DNA of 64,000 nucleotides, from assembly GCA_024666565.1 (NCBI GenBank), contig CP088295.1, positions 1,550,001-1,614,000 of the forward strand, given 5' to 3'. The notes under the pieces were generated by a model, which was not told where the DNA came from, ran no database searches, and saw nothing but the letters and a program-made list of their open reading frames with translations. This stretch comes from Svornostia abyssi. Its GTDB lineage: Bacteria; Actinomycetota; Thermoleophilia; Solirubrobacterales; Solirubrobacteraceae. The translations under genes and the position numbers were made by a program. Shown piece by piece: positions 55,488-63,621 of the stretch. The stretch's first letter is position 1. Each line of letters opens with the position of its first letter.

Positions 55488-57065
55488 TCAGGTCCAGCCG
55501 ACGTAGAGCCGCGTGCGGTCGCTGTCGACGGCCTTCCCGGCGCGTGCCTCGACGCTCAGGATGTACGTCCCGGACTGCGGCACCTTCAAGCGCGCGGACT
55601 TGCGCCCGCCGGTGGAGAAGCGCAGCGTCCGCTGCACGACGGTGGTGGTGCCCCGGCGCACCCGCAGCGTGACCGTCGCGCTGCGCGTGAGCAGGAACCG
55701 CACGCGCTGTTCCTCTTCCGGAACGAGCCTGGGCGGGTCGGCGAGCAGCACCGTGACGCGCGTGCTGCTCTTCGTGGGCTTGCGCTTGGCGGTGGTAGCG
55801 GCGGGGCCCTGCGGGCCCGCGATCCCCTGCGGTCCCGAGGGCCCCGCACTACCTGTGTCTCCCCGACCGCCGAGCGGTCCCTGCTGTCCCGTCGCGCCGG
55901 GGGCACCGGTGGCACCGGGAGACCCGGTGGGACCAGTGGGACCGGCGGACGGGGTGAGCAGCTTGCGAAGTCGATTGAGGCCCGAGTCGGCGATGAGCGC
56001 GGCGCCGTCGCTCAGCGGGAGCACGTCGCGCGGGGCGCTCAGCAGCGCGATCGGGCCGGCGCCACCGTCGCCGCACAGGGCGGTGGTCGTCGCGCACGCG
56101 ACGCCGGAGCCCGCCACGGTGGTGATCGTGCCGTTGGCGGCGACGCGTCGGACACGGTTGTTCGTGGTGTCCGAGATCCAGTAGCCACTGTCGCTCGTTG
56201 CCGTGGTCACGGTCGTCGGCGCGTTGAGCAGCGCGTTGGCGGCGGGGCCGTTGTCACCGCACAGGCCGGTCGCAGCGGCACACGCGACACCCGTGCCCGC
56301 GACGGTGGTGATGGTGCCCCCCGTGCTGACCTTGCGGATGCGGTTGCCCGCCGTGTCGGCGATGAGGTAGCTGCCGTCGGCGAGGGCGGAGACGCCTTGG
56401 GGCAGGTTGATCGTCGCGAGGTTCGCCGGGCCGCCGTCGCCGGTCGAGCTGGCGGTGCCGGTGCCGGCGACCGTGGTGATCGTCGTGGTGGTCGCGGCAA
56501 CCTTGCGGATGCGACTGCCCGTGGTGTCCGCGATGAGGTACCCGCCGTCGGCCGTCGGGTCGACCGAGCTCGGGCCGTTGAGCTGGGCGAGCGCCGCGGG
56601 GCCGCCGTCGCCGGCCGAACCGGCTGTGCCGGTGCCCGCGACGGTGGTGATCGTGCCGCCCGCGCTGACCTTGCGGATGCGGTTGCCGCCCGTGTCGACG
56701 ATGAGGTAGCCGCCGTCGGTGGTCACCGCGACGTCGCGTGGCGCGTTGAGCTGAGCGAGCGTGGCGGGGCCGCCGTCGCCCGTCGAGCCCGCCGTGCCGA
56801 TGCCTGCGACCGTGGTCGTCGTCCCGTCCGTCGTGATCCGCCGGATGCGGTTGTTCGTCGTATCGGCGACGAGGACGGCGCCGTCGGCGGCGAGGGACAT
56901 CCCGCGGGCGCCGTTGAGCGTGGCGGCCCCGGCGGGGCCACCGTCGCCGCCGAACCCGGCGGTGCCGGTTCCGGCGAAGGTGATCAGGTCAGCGGCGGAC
57001 GCCGTTGCCGCTGGGGCGGCGAAGGCGAGGGCAGCGACGAGGACAGGGAGGTCACGTCGTCTCAC
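55488..57065 (-). CDS. secreted NHL-repeat protein with collagen-like segment
   Basis: 525 residues from GTG 57065. Signal peptide ([20 protein letters not shown]), then six or seven NHL-type blades of about 55 residues, each with a [21 protein letters not shown] core and [15 protein letters not shown] joint, making a beta-propeller. Next come 16 uninterrupted Gly-x-y triplets ([20 protein letters not shown] and on to GPQGPA), rich in Pro and Thr, as in collagen-like surface proteins. The end is a beta domain with a [20 protein letters not shown] strand pair, also seen in shorter form in other secreted proteins here. The order propeller - collagen-like stalk - beta domain suggests an extended surface adhesin. 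Confidence 0.82.
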   Translation of the reverse strand: MRRRDLPVLVAALAFAAPAATASAADLITFAGTGTAGFGGDGGPAGAATLNGARGMSLAADGAVLVADTTNNRIRRITTDGTTTTVAGIGTAGSTGDGGPATLAQLNAPRDVAVTTDGGYLIVDTGGNRIRKVSAGGTITTVAGTGTAGSAGDGGPAALAQLNGPSSVDPTADGGYLIADTTGSRIRKVAATTTTITTVAGTGTASSTGDGGPANLATINLPQGVSALADGSYLIADTAGNRIRKVSTGGTITTVAGTGVACAAATGLCGDNGPAANALLNAPTTVTTATSDSGYWISDTTNNRVRRVAANGTITTVAGSGVACATTTALCGDGGAGPIALLSAPRDVLPLSDGAALIADSGLNRLRKLLTPSAGPTGPTGSPGATGAPGATGQQGPLGGRGDTGSAGPSGPQGIAGPQGPAATTAKRKPTKSSTRVTVLLADPPRLVPEEEQRVRFLLTRSATVTLRVRRGTTTVVQRTLRFSTGGRKSARLKVPQSGTYILSVEARAGKAVDSDRTRLYVGWT

Positions 57066-57119
57066 TGCCTCCGGTCATCGCCAGTTCTGGGGAGGCATGC
57101 GAGTGCCGACGCGCCAAGA

Positions 57120-57137
57120 ATCCCCACAATCGGGGAT
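57120..57137. terminator. hairpin after the small helical gene
   Basis: ATCCCC (57120-57125) and GGGGAT (57132-57137) pair around a six-base loop, 33 bases beyond the small gene stop on the minus strand and followed there by TTCTT. Probably ends that transcript before the NHL gene. Confidence 0.4.
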
Positions 57138-57169
57138 ACCAATGTGTCAGATGAGGGGCGTGTGACCAG

Positions 57170-57436
57170 TCAGCGCAGCCCCTCGCGCGCCTCGCGCACG
57201 AGGGTGACGGCCTCGGGGAACACCGTGGCCATGACCGAGCGGATCTGCTGCGCCTGGGCGTCCGCGTCACCCTGCAGGTTCACGCGGTTGATCGCCGCCA
57301 CGGTCATGTCGACCGCGAGCTTGATCGCGTTGTCCGCCCAGGCCAGCTTCTGCTGGCCCTGCATCTGGTCGGCGAGCTCGGCCATGCGCTTCTGCAGCTC
57401 GTCCGGGTCGCCGAAGAGTCCTCCGAAGCCTTCCAT
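57170..57436 (-). CDS. small helical hypothetical protein
   Basis: 88 residues from ATG 57436. It is predominantly helical (ELQKRMAELADQMQGQQKLA, KLAVDMTVAAINRVNLQG) with no signal or membrane segment; the first ten residues are Gly/Phe-rich (MEGFGGLFGDPDE). No known family. It lies between two secreted-protein genes on the same strand and is probably a single-gene transcript. Confidence 0.6.
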   Translation of the reverse strand: MEGFGGLFGDPDELQKRMAELADQMQGQQKLAWADNAIKLAVDMTVAAINRVNLQGDADAQAQQIRSVMATVFPEAVTLVREAREGLR

Positions 57437-57470
57437 GCCTGAAGCGTAGCGAGCGGCGATGCTCGGCCCG

Positions 57471-60400
57471 TCAGCAGTTCACGACCGGGGCGGTCCCGAG
57501 GTTGAACGCCTCGCGGTAGAACCAGTCCTTGACCAGCCCGTACTGGGTGATGCCGTTGCCGCCACTGGCGTAGGGCTGGAAGAGCGGGTCCGTGAGCGAG
57601 GCCGGCGGGGTCGCGGGCGAATCGCCGTTGCTGCCGTTCGGAATGCCGGCGCCCTTCCTGACCACGACCCACAGGGTGGGGTTGAGCAGCTGGGCGCTCG
57701 GCTGCGCGTTCGGGAACGGGTAGTAGCTGCCGACCTGGGAGCCGTACATGACCGAGCACTGGTAGTTGCGGGCGTCCGTCACGCCGGTGTTCACGCCGGT
57801 GCCCTGCGGCAGCTGGATGATCTGGAACGCTGCGGGGAACAGGCTCTTCCAGCCGAACTGCGCAGCGGCGAGCGTGAGCCCCGTGTTCAGCGCGGGCGTG
57901 TCGTTCAGCGCGTACTGCGAGCCCTGGTCGAAGTCCTCTAGCTTGCCGGGGTCGCTCACGATGAGGTCGCCGAGGTGCGTCAGCTCGCTCGTGGCCTGGC
58001 CGTAGCTCTCGGCCAGGTCCGCGGCGAAGTCCGCGGCCTGCACGTTGAACGCGCCGAGGTTCGGCGCCCCGTTGGGGAGGTTCGCGGTGTCGCCGCTGAC
58101 CAGCAGCCCTGCGGCGATGAACCCGAGCGGGCCGCCGAGATCTTCCGAGACCACTTCCGCGAGGCGGTCGGCCGCGTCGCTGAGGTCACCGAGGAACGTG
58201 AGCCAGCTGCCGACCGTGCTCGACGCGCCGGTCAGCTTGCCGACGATGGTCGCCGCCTCCTGCTGGGCGAGGGCCACGGCTTGGACCGAGTCCTGCGTGT
58301 TCGTACCCTGCGCGGTGCTGATCGTGCTCCACAGCGACCCGACGGCGTTGAACTCGCCGTAGCCCTCCTTCGGCGCGAGCTGGTTGATGACGGTGGTCCA
58401 GTCGGTCGCCGAGAAGCTCTGTCCCGACGGGTAGGCCAGGCCGCGCAGCTGGCTCGCGAACCCGCCCCACGAGTTGTAGTACTTGGAGTTGCAGTACTCC
58501 GAGCGCACGTCCGGGGTGGCAGGGACGTAGCACGACTCGCCCTGCGCGGGAGCGTTCAGGTCGAGGACCGTCTCGGCGATGTACGCGAGCGCGGCCTGCT
58601 GACCGGCGGTGGGATTCGCCGGCTGCGGCGCCTGGTACGCGAGCGTGGCCAGGCCGTACTGGAAGCTGCCCGTCTGCGACGACACCAACGGGGTGAAGTT
58701 GCCGTTGCGCGCGCGCTGCAGCACGCCGGTGATCCGCGCGGGCTGCCCGGTGAACGCGGAGCTGCCCTCGACGAGGGGGAAGCCGGAGATCCCGAGCCCC
58801 GCGACGAGCGAGTAGCTGCCGCTGCCGTCCCCGACGGCCGTGATCGTGCCGCCGAGGCCGCCGACGGCGTTCGCGAACGACGACCACAGCGACGGGTCCG
58901 TGGCCGGGTCGCGAGGGACGCCGATGGTCTGCACGAGGGCGAGCAGGGTGCCGGAGGTCGACCCGGCGCCGAGGCTCTGGACGTACGACGTGGCCGCCTG
59001 GAGATTCGCCGCGTCCGCGGACGCGCCGCAGCCGTTCGTCGCGAACGTCCGGTTGGCGGCCGGGATGAGGTTCTCGGCGCTGAGGGTCACGATCTGGATG
59101 CCGCCGCTGCAGGCCGTGCCGCCGTCGGCCAGCGGGCCGGAGGCGAAGGTGCTGGAGCCCACGACCATCTGGTTCTGTCCCGCGGGCGCGCCCGGCGCGG
59201 CGAGGTCGAGCTGCAGCCGCTCGGCGGGCACGAAGGCGAAGGCGTCGTTGGCGTCGAGCTGCAGGTATCCCTGCATCGCTCCCTGGGTGGGATTCGACGA
59301 GTTTCGTGCCGTCCCGTTGTTCTGGAAGGCCGACCCGGCCGGGGTCCCCGGCACGCCGACGACCGACCAGCCGCCGCTGCTGCCGGTGGTGATGGCCGGG
59401 ATCGGGGTGCCGCCGATGGCCTGCACGACCTTGTTCCAGGACGCGTCGACGATCGACTCGTTGTCGTAGTCCAGATCCGCGAGGAAGACGAGCGGCGTGT
59501 CGTACTGGGCGAGCTGGTTCAGGAGCGTGTTGACGTCGCTCGCTGACCCCTCGAACGCGTTCTCGTACAGCACCTCCTGGGTGCCGCGGTCGATGGCCAC
59601 GACCTGCACGGCGTCCTGGGTGGGGTCGTAGGCGTAGGTGCTGCCGCCGATGAGGATCGACGCGTCCGGCGTCAGCGTCGTGACCGGCGTCCCGATCGGC
59701 GGGATGTCGGCGACGCTGGAGACCGTGACCTCGTCGGCGACGACCGGCGCCTGCGCCGCGCGGGCGCCGGTCGTGGCGCGGGCGGTCAGCCGCAGGCGGT
59801 ACGTCCCGACCTTGTCCGGGGTGAACCGCGCCACGCGGTCGCGCGCGGTCTTGGGACGGGCCTTCGCGCCGCGCGGCGCGCGGATGACCTGCCACCGGTA
59901 CCGCACGTCGCTCGCGCTGGTCCCCGGCGGCGGGACGTAGCGGCCGGTGAGGCGGACGGTCTCGCGCGGCGTCGTGCGGCGGTGCGCGCCCGCGCCGACC
60001 AGCGGCCGGGACGCCGACACCGTGAACGCCCGCCGCACGATCGCGTACGTCCCGTCGGGGCGCACGGCCGAGACGCGCAGGACGTTGCGCCCGTGGCGCA
60101 GCCCGTCGTCGGCGCCCAGGCGCGCCGTGCGCCGCGCGCTCGATCGCGGCAGGAAGACCCCGGTGACGGCGCGGCCGTTCAGGGTGGCGCGCAGCCGCAG
60201 TCGCGGATCGGCGCTCGTCGTCAGCGAGACGGCCGCGCTGCCGCGGATCGCGGGCGACACCCTGACCTGCGTGAACGGGCGGGCGCGCGTGCCGTACGAG
60301 AAGCGCGCGACGCGCCGGCCGGTCCGTCCGCCCGCGGTCCGGGTGGTGACGGTGATCCGGTTCGCGCCGGGACGCAGCGCGCGGCGCCGGAGGGTCGCGT

Positions 60401-60650
60401 GCCAAGCGCCGTCTGCGCCCTTGCGGAACCTCGCGGTGACCGGGGCGCCGTCGAGCGTCGCCGTCACGCGCGTCACGGCGCGCGGCGCGCGGACCGTCAC
60501 GGCGACCTGCGGCCCCGTCACCAGCTGCCCTGAACTCGGTGCGATGAACCGCGGGCTGGGGTCGGCGGAGGCTGCGTGGGCTTCGGGAGCTCCGAAAGCG
60601 GCGAGCATGCCGGCGACGACGAGCGGGACAGGGCAGGTCCGGACGCGCAT
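57471..60650 (-). CDS. giant secreted multidomain protein of unknown function
   Basis: 1,059 residues from ATG 60650, where a signal peptide begins (TCPVPLVVAGMLAAFGAPEA); the longer upstream frame is rejected because it would run through the divergent promoter and neighbouring gene. Residues 40-330 hold several Ig-like beta domains (VTVRAPRAVTRVTATLDG, NRITVTTRTAGGRTG). The centre and C-terminus look like a single large unknown domain with TPVTTLTPDASILIGGSTY, LLNQLAQYDTPLVFLADLDY and repeated Cys (GGTACSGGIQ, TNGCGASAD, ESCYVPA, SEYCNSKYY). It is the second very large lineage-specific secreted protein in the window and is unbroken. Confidence 0.72.
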   Translation of the reverse strand: MRVRTCPVPLVVAGMLAAFGAPEAHAASADPSPRFIAPSSGQLVTGPQVAVTVRAPRAVTRVTATLDGAPVTARFRKGADGAWHATLRRRALRPGANRITVTTRTAGGRTGRRVARFSYGTRARPFTQVRVSPAIRGSAAVSLTTSADPRLRLRATLNGRAVTGVFLPRSSARRTARLGADDGLRHGRNVLRVSAVRPDGTYAIVRRAFTVSASRPLVGAGAHRRTTPRETVRLTGRYVPPPGTSASDVRYRWQVIRAPRGAKARPKTARDRVARFTPDKVGTYRLRLTARATTGARAAQAPVVADEVTVSSVADIPPIGTPVTTLTPDASILIGGSTYAYDPTQDAVQVVAIDRGTQEVLYENAFEGSASDVNTLLNQLAQYDTPLVFLADLDYDNESIVDASWNKVVQAIGGTPIPAITTGSSGGWSVVGVPGTPAGSAFQNNGTARNSSNPTQGAMQGYLQLDANDAFAFVPAERLQLDLAAPGAPAGQNQMVVGSSTFASGPLADGGTACSGGIQIVTLSAENLIPAANRTFATNGCGASADAANLQAATSYVQSLGAGSTSGTLLALVQTIGVPRDPATDPSLWSSFANAVGGLGGTITAVGDGSGSYSLVAGLGISGFPLVEGSSAFTGQPARITGVLQRARNGNFTPLVSSQTGSFQYGLATLAYQAPQPANPTAGQQAALAYIAETVLDLNAPAQGESCYVPATPDVRSEYCNSKYYNSWGGFASQLRGLAYPSGQSFSATDWTTVINQLAPKEGYGEFNAVGSLWSTISTAQGTNTQDSVQAVALAQQEAATIVGKLTGASSTVGSWLTFLGDLSDAADRLAEVVSEDLGGPLGFIAAGLLVSGDTANLPNGAPNLGAFNVQAADFAADLAESYGQATSELTHLGDLIVSDPGKLEDFDQGSQYALNDTPALNTGLTLAAAQFGWKSLFPAAFQIIQLPQGTGVNTGVTDARNYQCSVMYGSQVGSYYPFPNAQPSAQLLNPTLWVVVRKGAGIPNGSNGDSPATPPASLTDPLFQPYASGGNGITQYGLVKDWFYREAFNLGTAPVVNC

Positions 60651-60690
60651 GGCGCGACTGTATACAACGGTGGCGCGTACGCTCGTCGTC

Positions 60691-61386
60691 ATGGCCACGA
60701 TCGAAGGTGCCGGCGTGGAGCTGTCGTACGTCTCGCGCGGCGACGGCGCTCCGCTGCTGCTCCTGCATGACATGGCCTCGAACGCGACGGCCATGGCGCC
60801 CCTCGCCGACGCGCTCGCTGCCACCGACGCTCGCGTCATCGCCTTCGATCGACGCGGCTACGGCGGCAGCGGAGCACCGGGGGTGTACACCGCGACCACG
60901 GTCCACGAGCAGGCCGAGGACGCGGCCGCGGTCCTGCGCGGCGTCGCGCGCGAGCCGGCGCTCCTCGTCGGGATCGGCTTCGGTGCGCTCATCGCACTCG
61001 ACGTGCTCGTGCGGCACGCTGCGCTCGCGCGCGGGGCCGTGCTGGTCGACCCGCCGGTGTTCGCGTTCGTCCCCGAGGCCAACGAGCCGCTCGCGGCCGA
61101 GCGGCTGGCCCTGGAGGAGACGCTGCGGGCGGGTGGGCCGGCCGCGGCGCTCACGGCATGGGGCGGGGCCGACCCCGCCGACGCGCAGGCGTTCCTCGCC
61201 GACTACGGGGGGCGGGCGAGCTGGTCGCCGTCACGGCGGGACCTGCGGGCGATCGGCGTCCCGGTCCGCGTGGTGGTCACGCCCGGCGCGCCCCCGCACG
61301 TGGCGCTGGCGGCGTCGGCGGTGCTCCGTCACCTGGGCGACGGCGCGCAGGCAGATGGCGTCTTGGCGGCGTGCGCCGATTTGTAG
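60691..61386 (+). CDS. alpha/beta hydrolase-fold protein lacking the nucleophile serine
   Basis: 231 residues from ATG 60691. The fold is evident: LSYVSRGDGAPLLLLHDM, VIAFDRRGYGGSGAPG and the helix after the elbow. But the nucleophile elbow reads LLVGIGFGALIALDV: residue 96, where G-x-S-x-G needs Ser, is Gly. The His of the triad may survive in APPHVALAAS. Either the protein is a non-catalytic relative or uses a different mechanism. It is divergent from the giant secreted gene, 40 bases apart, and followed nine bases later by the small acetyltransferase. Confidence 0.78.
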   Translation: MATIEGAGVELSYVSRGDGAPLLLLHDMASNATAMAPLADALAATDARVIAFDRRGYGGSGAPGVYTATTVHEQAEDAAAVLRGVAREPALLVGIGFGALIALDVLVRHAALARGAVLVDPPVFAFVPEANEPLAAERLALEETLRAGGPAAALTAWGGADPADAQAFLADYGGRASWSPSRRDLRAIGVPVRVVVTPGAPPHVALAASAVLRHLGDGAQADGVLAACADL

Positions 61387-61395
61387 GCTTGGTCC

Positions 61396-61701
61396 ATGAG
61401 TCCCGTGGTGCGTGAGAACCCCGACGAGCAGCGCTACGAGATCCACGTCGACGGCACGCTCGGCGGCTTCGCGCAGTACCGCGCGCGGCCCGGACTGCTG
61501 GCGTTCATCCACACGGAGATCGACCCCGCGTTCGAGGGGCAGGGGCTCGGCGGGACGCTCGTCGGCTTCGCGCTCGACGACGCCCGTGCACGGGAACTCG
61601 CGGTCCTGCCGTTCTGCCCGTTCGTCAACGCGTACATCCGCCGGCACCCCGAGTACACGGATCTGGTGCCGGCTGAACACCGGGAGCGATTCGGACTATG
61701 A
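61396..61701 (+). CDS. small GNAT-like acetyltransferase (YjdJ-type)
   Basis: 101 residues. The short GNAT form: RYEIHVDGTLGGFAQYRARP, then FIHTEIDPAFEGQGLGGTLV (acetyl-CoA loop EGQGLGGT) and LPFCPFVNAYIRRHPEY. These 90-100-residue proteins of the YjdJ/Gtn10 group are found beside a mono-cluster 4Fe-4S protein, as here and in E. coli. It overlaps the next gene by four bases. Confidence 0.88.
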   Translation: MSPVVRENPDEQRYEIHVDGTLGGFAQYRARPGLLAFIHTEIDPAFEGQGLGGTLVGFALDDARARELAVLPFCPFVNAYIRRHPEYTDLVPAEHRERFGL

Positions 61702-61916
61702 GCCGCAAGACCTACGCCGGAACCGACGTCGACGTGAGCTTCGACGCCGAGGTGTGCAAACACGCCGCCGAGTGCGTGCGGGGCCTGCCGACGGTGTTCG
61801 ACACGAAGGCGCGCCCGTGGATCCAGCCGGACAACGGGCCGGCGGCGGACGTCGTCGAGGTCGTCGGCCGCTGCCCGAGCGGGGCGCTGCGCATCGAGCG
61901 CGACGCCCGCGGCTGA
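61698..61916 (+). CDS. 4Fe-4S mono-cluster-like protein (YjdI-type)
   Basis: 72 residues from ATG 61698 (ATGA overlap). VDVSFDAEVCKHAAECVRGL and VEVVGRCPSGALRIE give three Cys plus a His in the Fer4_19 arrangement. The pair with the small acetyltransferase is conserved far beyond actinobacteria, but the joint function is not established. It converges on the CBS gene with one base between the stops. Confidence 0.88.
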   Translation: MSRKTYAGTDVDVSFDAEVCKHAAECVRGLPTVFDTKARPWIQPDNGPAADVVEVVGRCPSGALRIERDARG

Positions 61917-61917
61917 C

Positions 61918-62382
61918 TCACCCGCCGCGGTCGTGGAAGTAGAAGTCCGGGAGCGCGGTGCGCGCGACCTGGGCGGTGAGCTGGTGCGCGAGCTCCGAGT
62001 CGCCCGTCCGGGCGGCGAGGTCATCGAGCGTCACGATGCCGATGAGCATCCCCTCGGTGAGGACGGGCAGGCGGCGGATGCCGTGCTCGACCATGAGCTG
62101 CGCGGCGGCCTGGACGTCGTCGGAGGGACCGACCGCGATGACCGGCGACGACGCGTGTTCGCGGACCGGCTCGGCGGGATCCCGGCCTCCGGCCAGCACG
62201 CTGACCGTGAGGTCACGGTCCGTGACGAGCCCGGTCACGGTCTCGCCGTCCGCGTCGACGAGGACGACGGACCCGACGCCCCGCTCGCGCATGAGCTCCG
62301 CGACGTCGCGGACCGGCGCCGCCGCGGACGCGGTGACCACGGAGCGGGTCATGACCTCCCGGATCTCCATGGGACGGACCAT
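61918..62382 (-). CDS. CBS-domain pair protein
   Basis: 154 residues from ATG 62382, which has GGAGGG four bases upstream; a longer frame is rejected. Two CBS domains: IREVMTRSVVTASAAAPVRD with LVDADGETVTGLVTDRDL, and SSPVIAVGPSDDVQAAAQLM with LTEGMLIGIVTLDDLA. The tail ARTALPDFYFHDRGG is short. CBS pairs bind adenine nucleotides and act as energy or ion sensors; there is no attached catalytic domain, so it probably regulates a partner encoded elsewhere. Confidence 0.88.
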   Translation of the reverse strand: MVRPMEIREVMTRSVVTASAAAPVRDVAELMRERGVGSVVLVDADGETVTGLVTDRDLTVSVLAGGRDPAEPVREHASSPVIAVGPSDDVQAAAQLMVEHGIRRLPVLTEGMLIGIVTLDDLAARTGDSELAHQLTAQVARTALPDFYFHDRGG

Positions 62383-62436
62383 ACGCCCTCCACCGGGCCC
62401 CCGGGCGCGCATCGGCTCGCATAGACTGCGCCGCGC

Positions 62437-62656
62437 ATGGCCGCCTCGCCCGGACCCTCGATGCTCGCCTGGAGGCATCGCTTCGAGCTGCTCATCCGCC
62501 TGGCTTCGCCCGGGTTGGACCTGCTGCTGTCCGCGGGCGACCGCGTCTCCCGGCTCGGAGGCTCCGAGCCCCCCCGTCTATCTCCCGCCCGCGCCCGGCG
62601 GCGCGCCGCCGCGCGGCGGCTCGAGTGCCGGCCGCACCACCCAGGACCCCAGCTGA
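62437..62656 (+). CDS. small hypothetical protein (one apparent frameshift)
   Basis: About 72 residues when joined. ATG 62437 begins WRHRFELLIRLASPGLDLLL and the frame then breaks in a run of seven C at 62569-62575. Removing one C continues it as PPVYLPPAPGGAPPRGGSSA and a stop at 62654-62656, exactly overlapping (TGATG) the ATG of the following membrane gene. The neat overlap supports the repaired reading. A basic amphipathic N-terminus and Pro/Gly-rich tail; no known family. Confidence 0.5.
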
Positions 62657-63552
62657 TGGCCCAGCTCACGCCCGACGAGATCGCCGCCGAAGCGGCGCAG
62701 CGGCCGCGCGCCGCGTACTTCGCCTTCGCTGCCGGCATCCTGTCGCTGCTCGGCGGGATCGGCTCGCTGCTCTTCAGCCAGTCGCTGCCGACCGATCCCG
62801 AGAAGGTCGTCGACCTGCTGGAGTCGCTGCAGGCCCGCGTCGTGGAGAACACCGCGCCGCCGCGCAGCCTGAACGCCATCCAGGTCGAGTACCTGGGCGA
62901 TCACCTGATCGGCTGGGTCGGCCCGACGTTCCTCACGGCGCTCGGCACGCTGCTGCTCATCGTGCCGCTCACGCTGGTCTTCCGGGCCACGCGCGCCCGC
63001 AAGGACGACCTGCGCCCGCTCGGCGGGATCATGCTCATGGTCGGCGCGATCACGTCGGCCATCGGGCTCTTCGGCTATGCGCTCGCCGTCGGGATCGACG
63101 CGCGGGACTTCACCGGCGCCAGCGCCGCGGACGCGCGGGACGTGCTGACGACGCAGGGCGCCACGGCCGCGCAGATCCTCGGCCTCATCGGGCGCTTCGC
63201 GCTGGCCCTCGGGCTCATCATCGTGTCGCTGAACGCCATGCGCACCGGCCTGTTCACCCGGTTCGTCGGGGTGCTCGGGATCATCGTCGGCGCCGCGGTG
63301 ATCATTCCCGTGCCGATCGACCAGATCAATCTGCTGCGCAGCTCGTGGCTCATCTTCGTCGGCCTGCTGCTGCTCGGGCGGATGCCCGGCGCGCACCGCG
63401 ATCCGCCGGCGTGGGGGCGCGGCGAGATGATCCCGTGGCCGACCCAGCAGGAGATCCGCGAGCGCCTCGAGGCCGAGCGCGCCATGGAGGCGGGCGACGA
63501 CGAGGGTGGGCCGGACGACACCCCGAAGCGCTCGCGCAAGCGCCGCAAGTAG
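62656..63552 (+). CDS. multi-pass membrane protein of unknown function
   Basis: 298 residues from ATG 62656. Helices: AYFAFAAGILSLLGGIGSLL, GPTFLTALGTLLLIVPLTLVF, GGIMLMVGAITSAIGLFGYA, ILGLIGRFALALGLIIVSLN, FTRFVGVLGIIVGAAVIIPV and SWLIFVGLLLLG. The C-terminal tail is cytoplasmic, with IPWPTQQEIRERLEAERAME and a very basic end (KRSRKRRK). This family is common in actinobacteria and unnamed. Starting at 62437 would fuse it with the preceding small gene and is rejected. Confidence 0.72.
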   Translation: MAQLTPDEIAAEAAQRPRAAYFAFAAGILSLLGGIGSLLFSQSLPTDPEKVVDLLESLQARVVENTAPPRSLNAIQVEYLGDHLIGWVGPTFLTALGTLLLIVPLTLVFRATRARKDDLRPLGGIMLMVGAITSAIGLFGYALAVGIDARDFTGASAADARDVLTTQGATAAQILGLIGRFALALGLIIVSLNAMRTGLFTRFVGVLGIIVGAAVIIPVPIDQINLLRSSWLIFVGLLLLGRMPGAHRDPPAWGRGEMIPWPTQQEIRERLEAERAMEAGDDEGGPDDTPKRSRKRRK

Positions 63553-63621
63553 CGTCGCTGCAACCCCCTCCCGCGATACCGTCCCGTACGGGTCGTATTC
63601 GCGAGTGAGAGGACAGTGGAA

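Noticed and set aside
55900..57000. A repeat array resembling a CRISPR
   Set aside because: The periodic DNA repeats are NHL blades of about 165 bases within one open reading frame; there are no short repeats with unique spacers and no cas genes.
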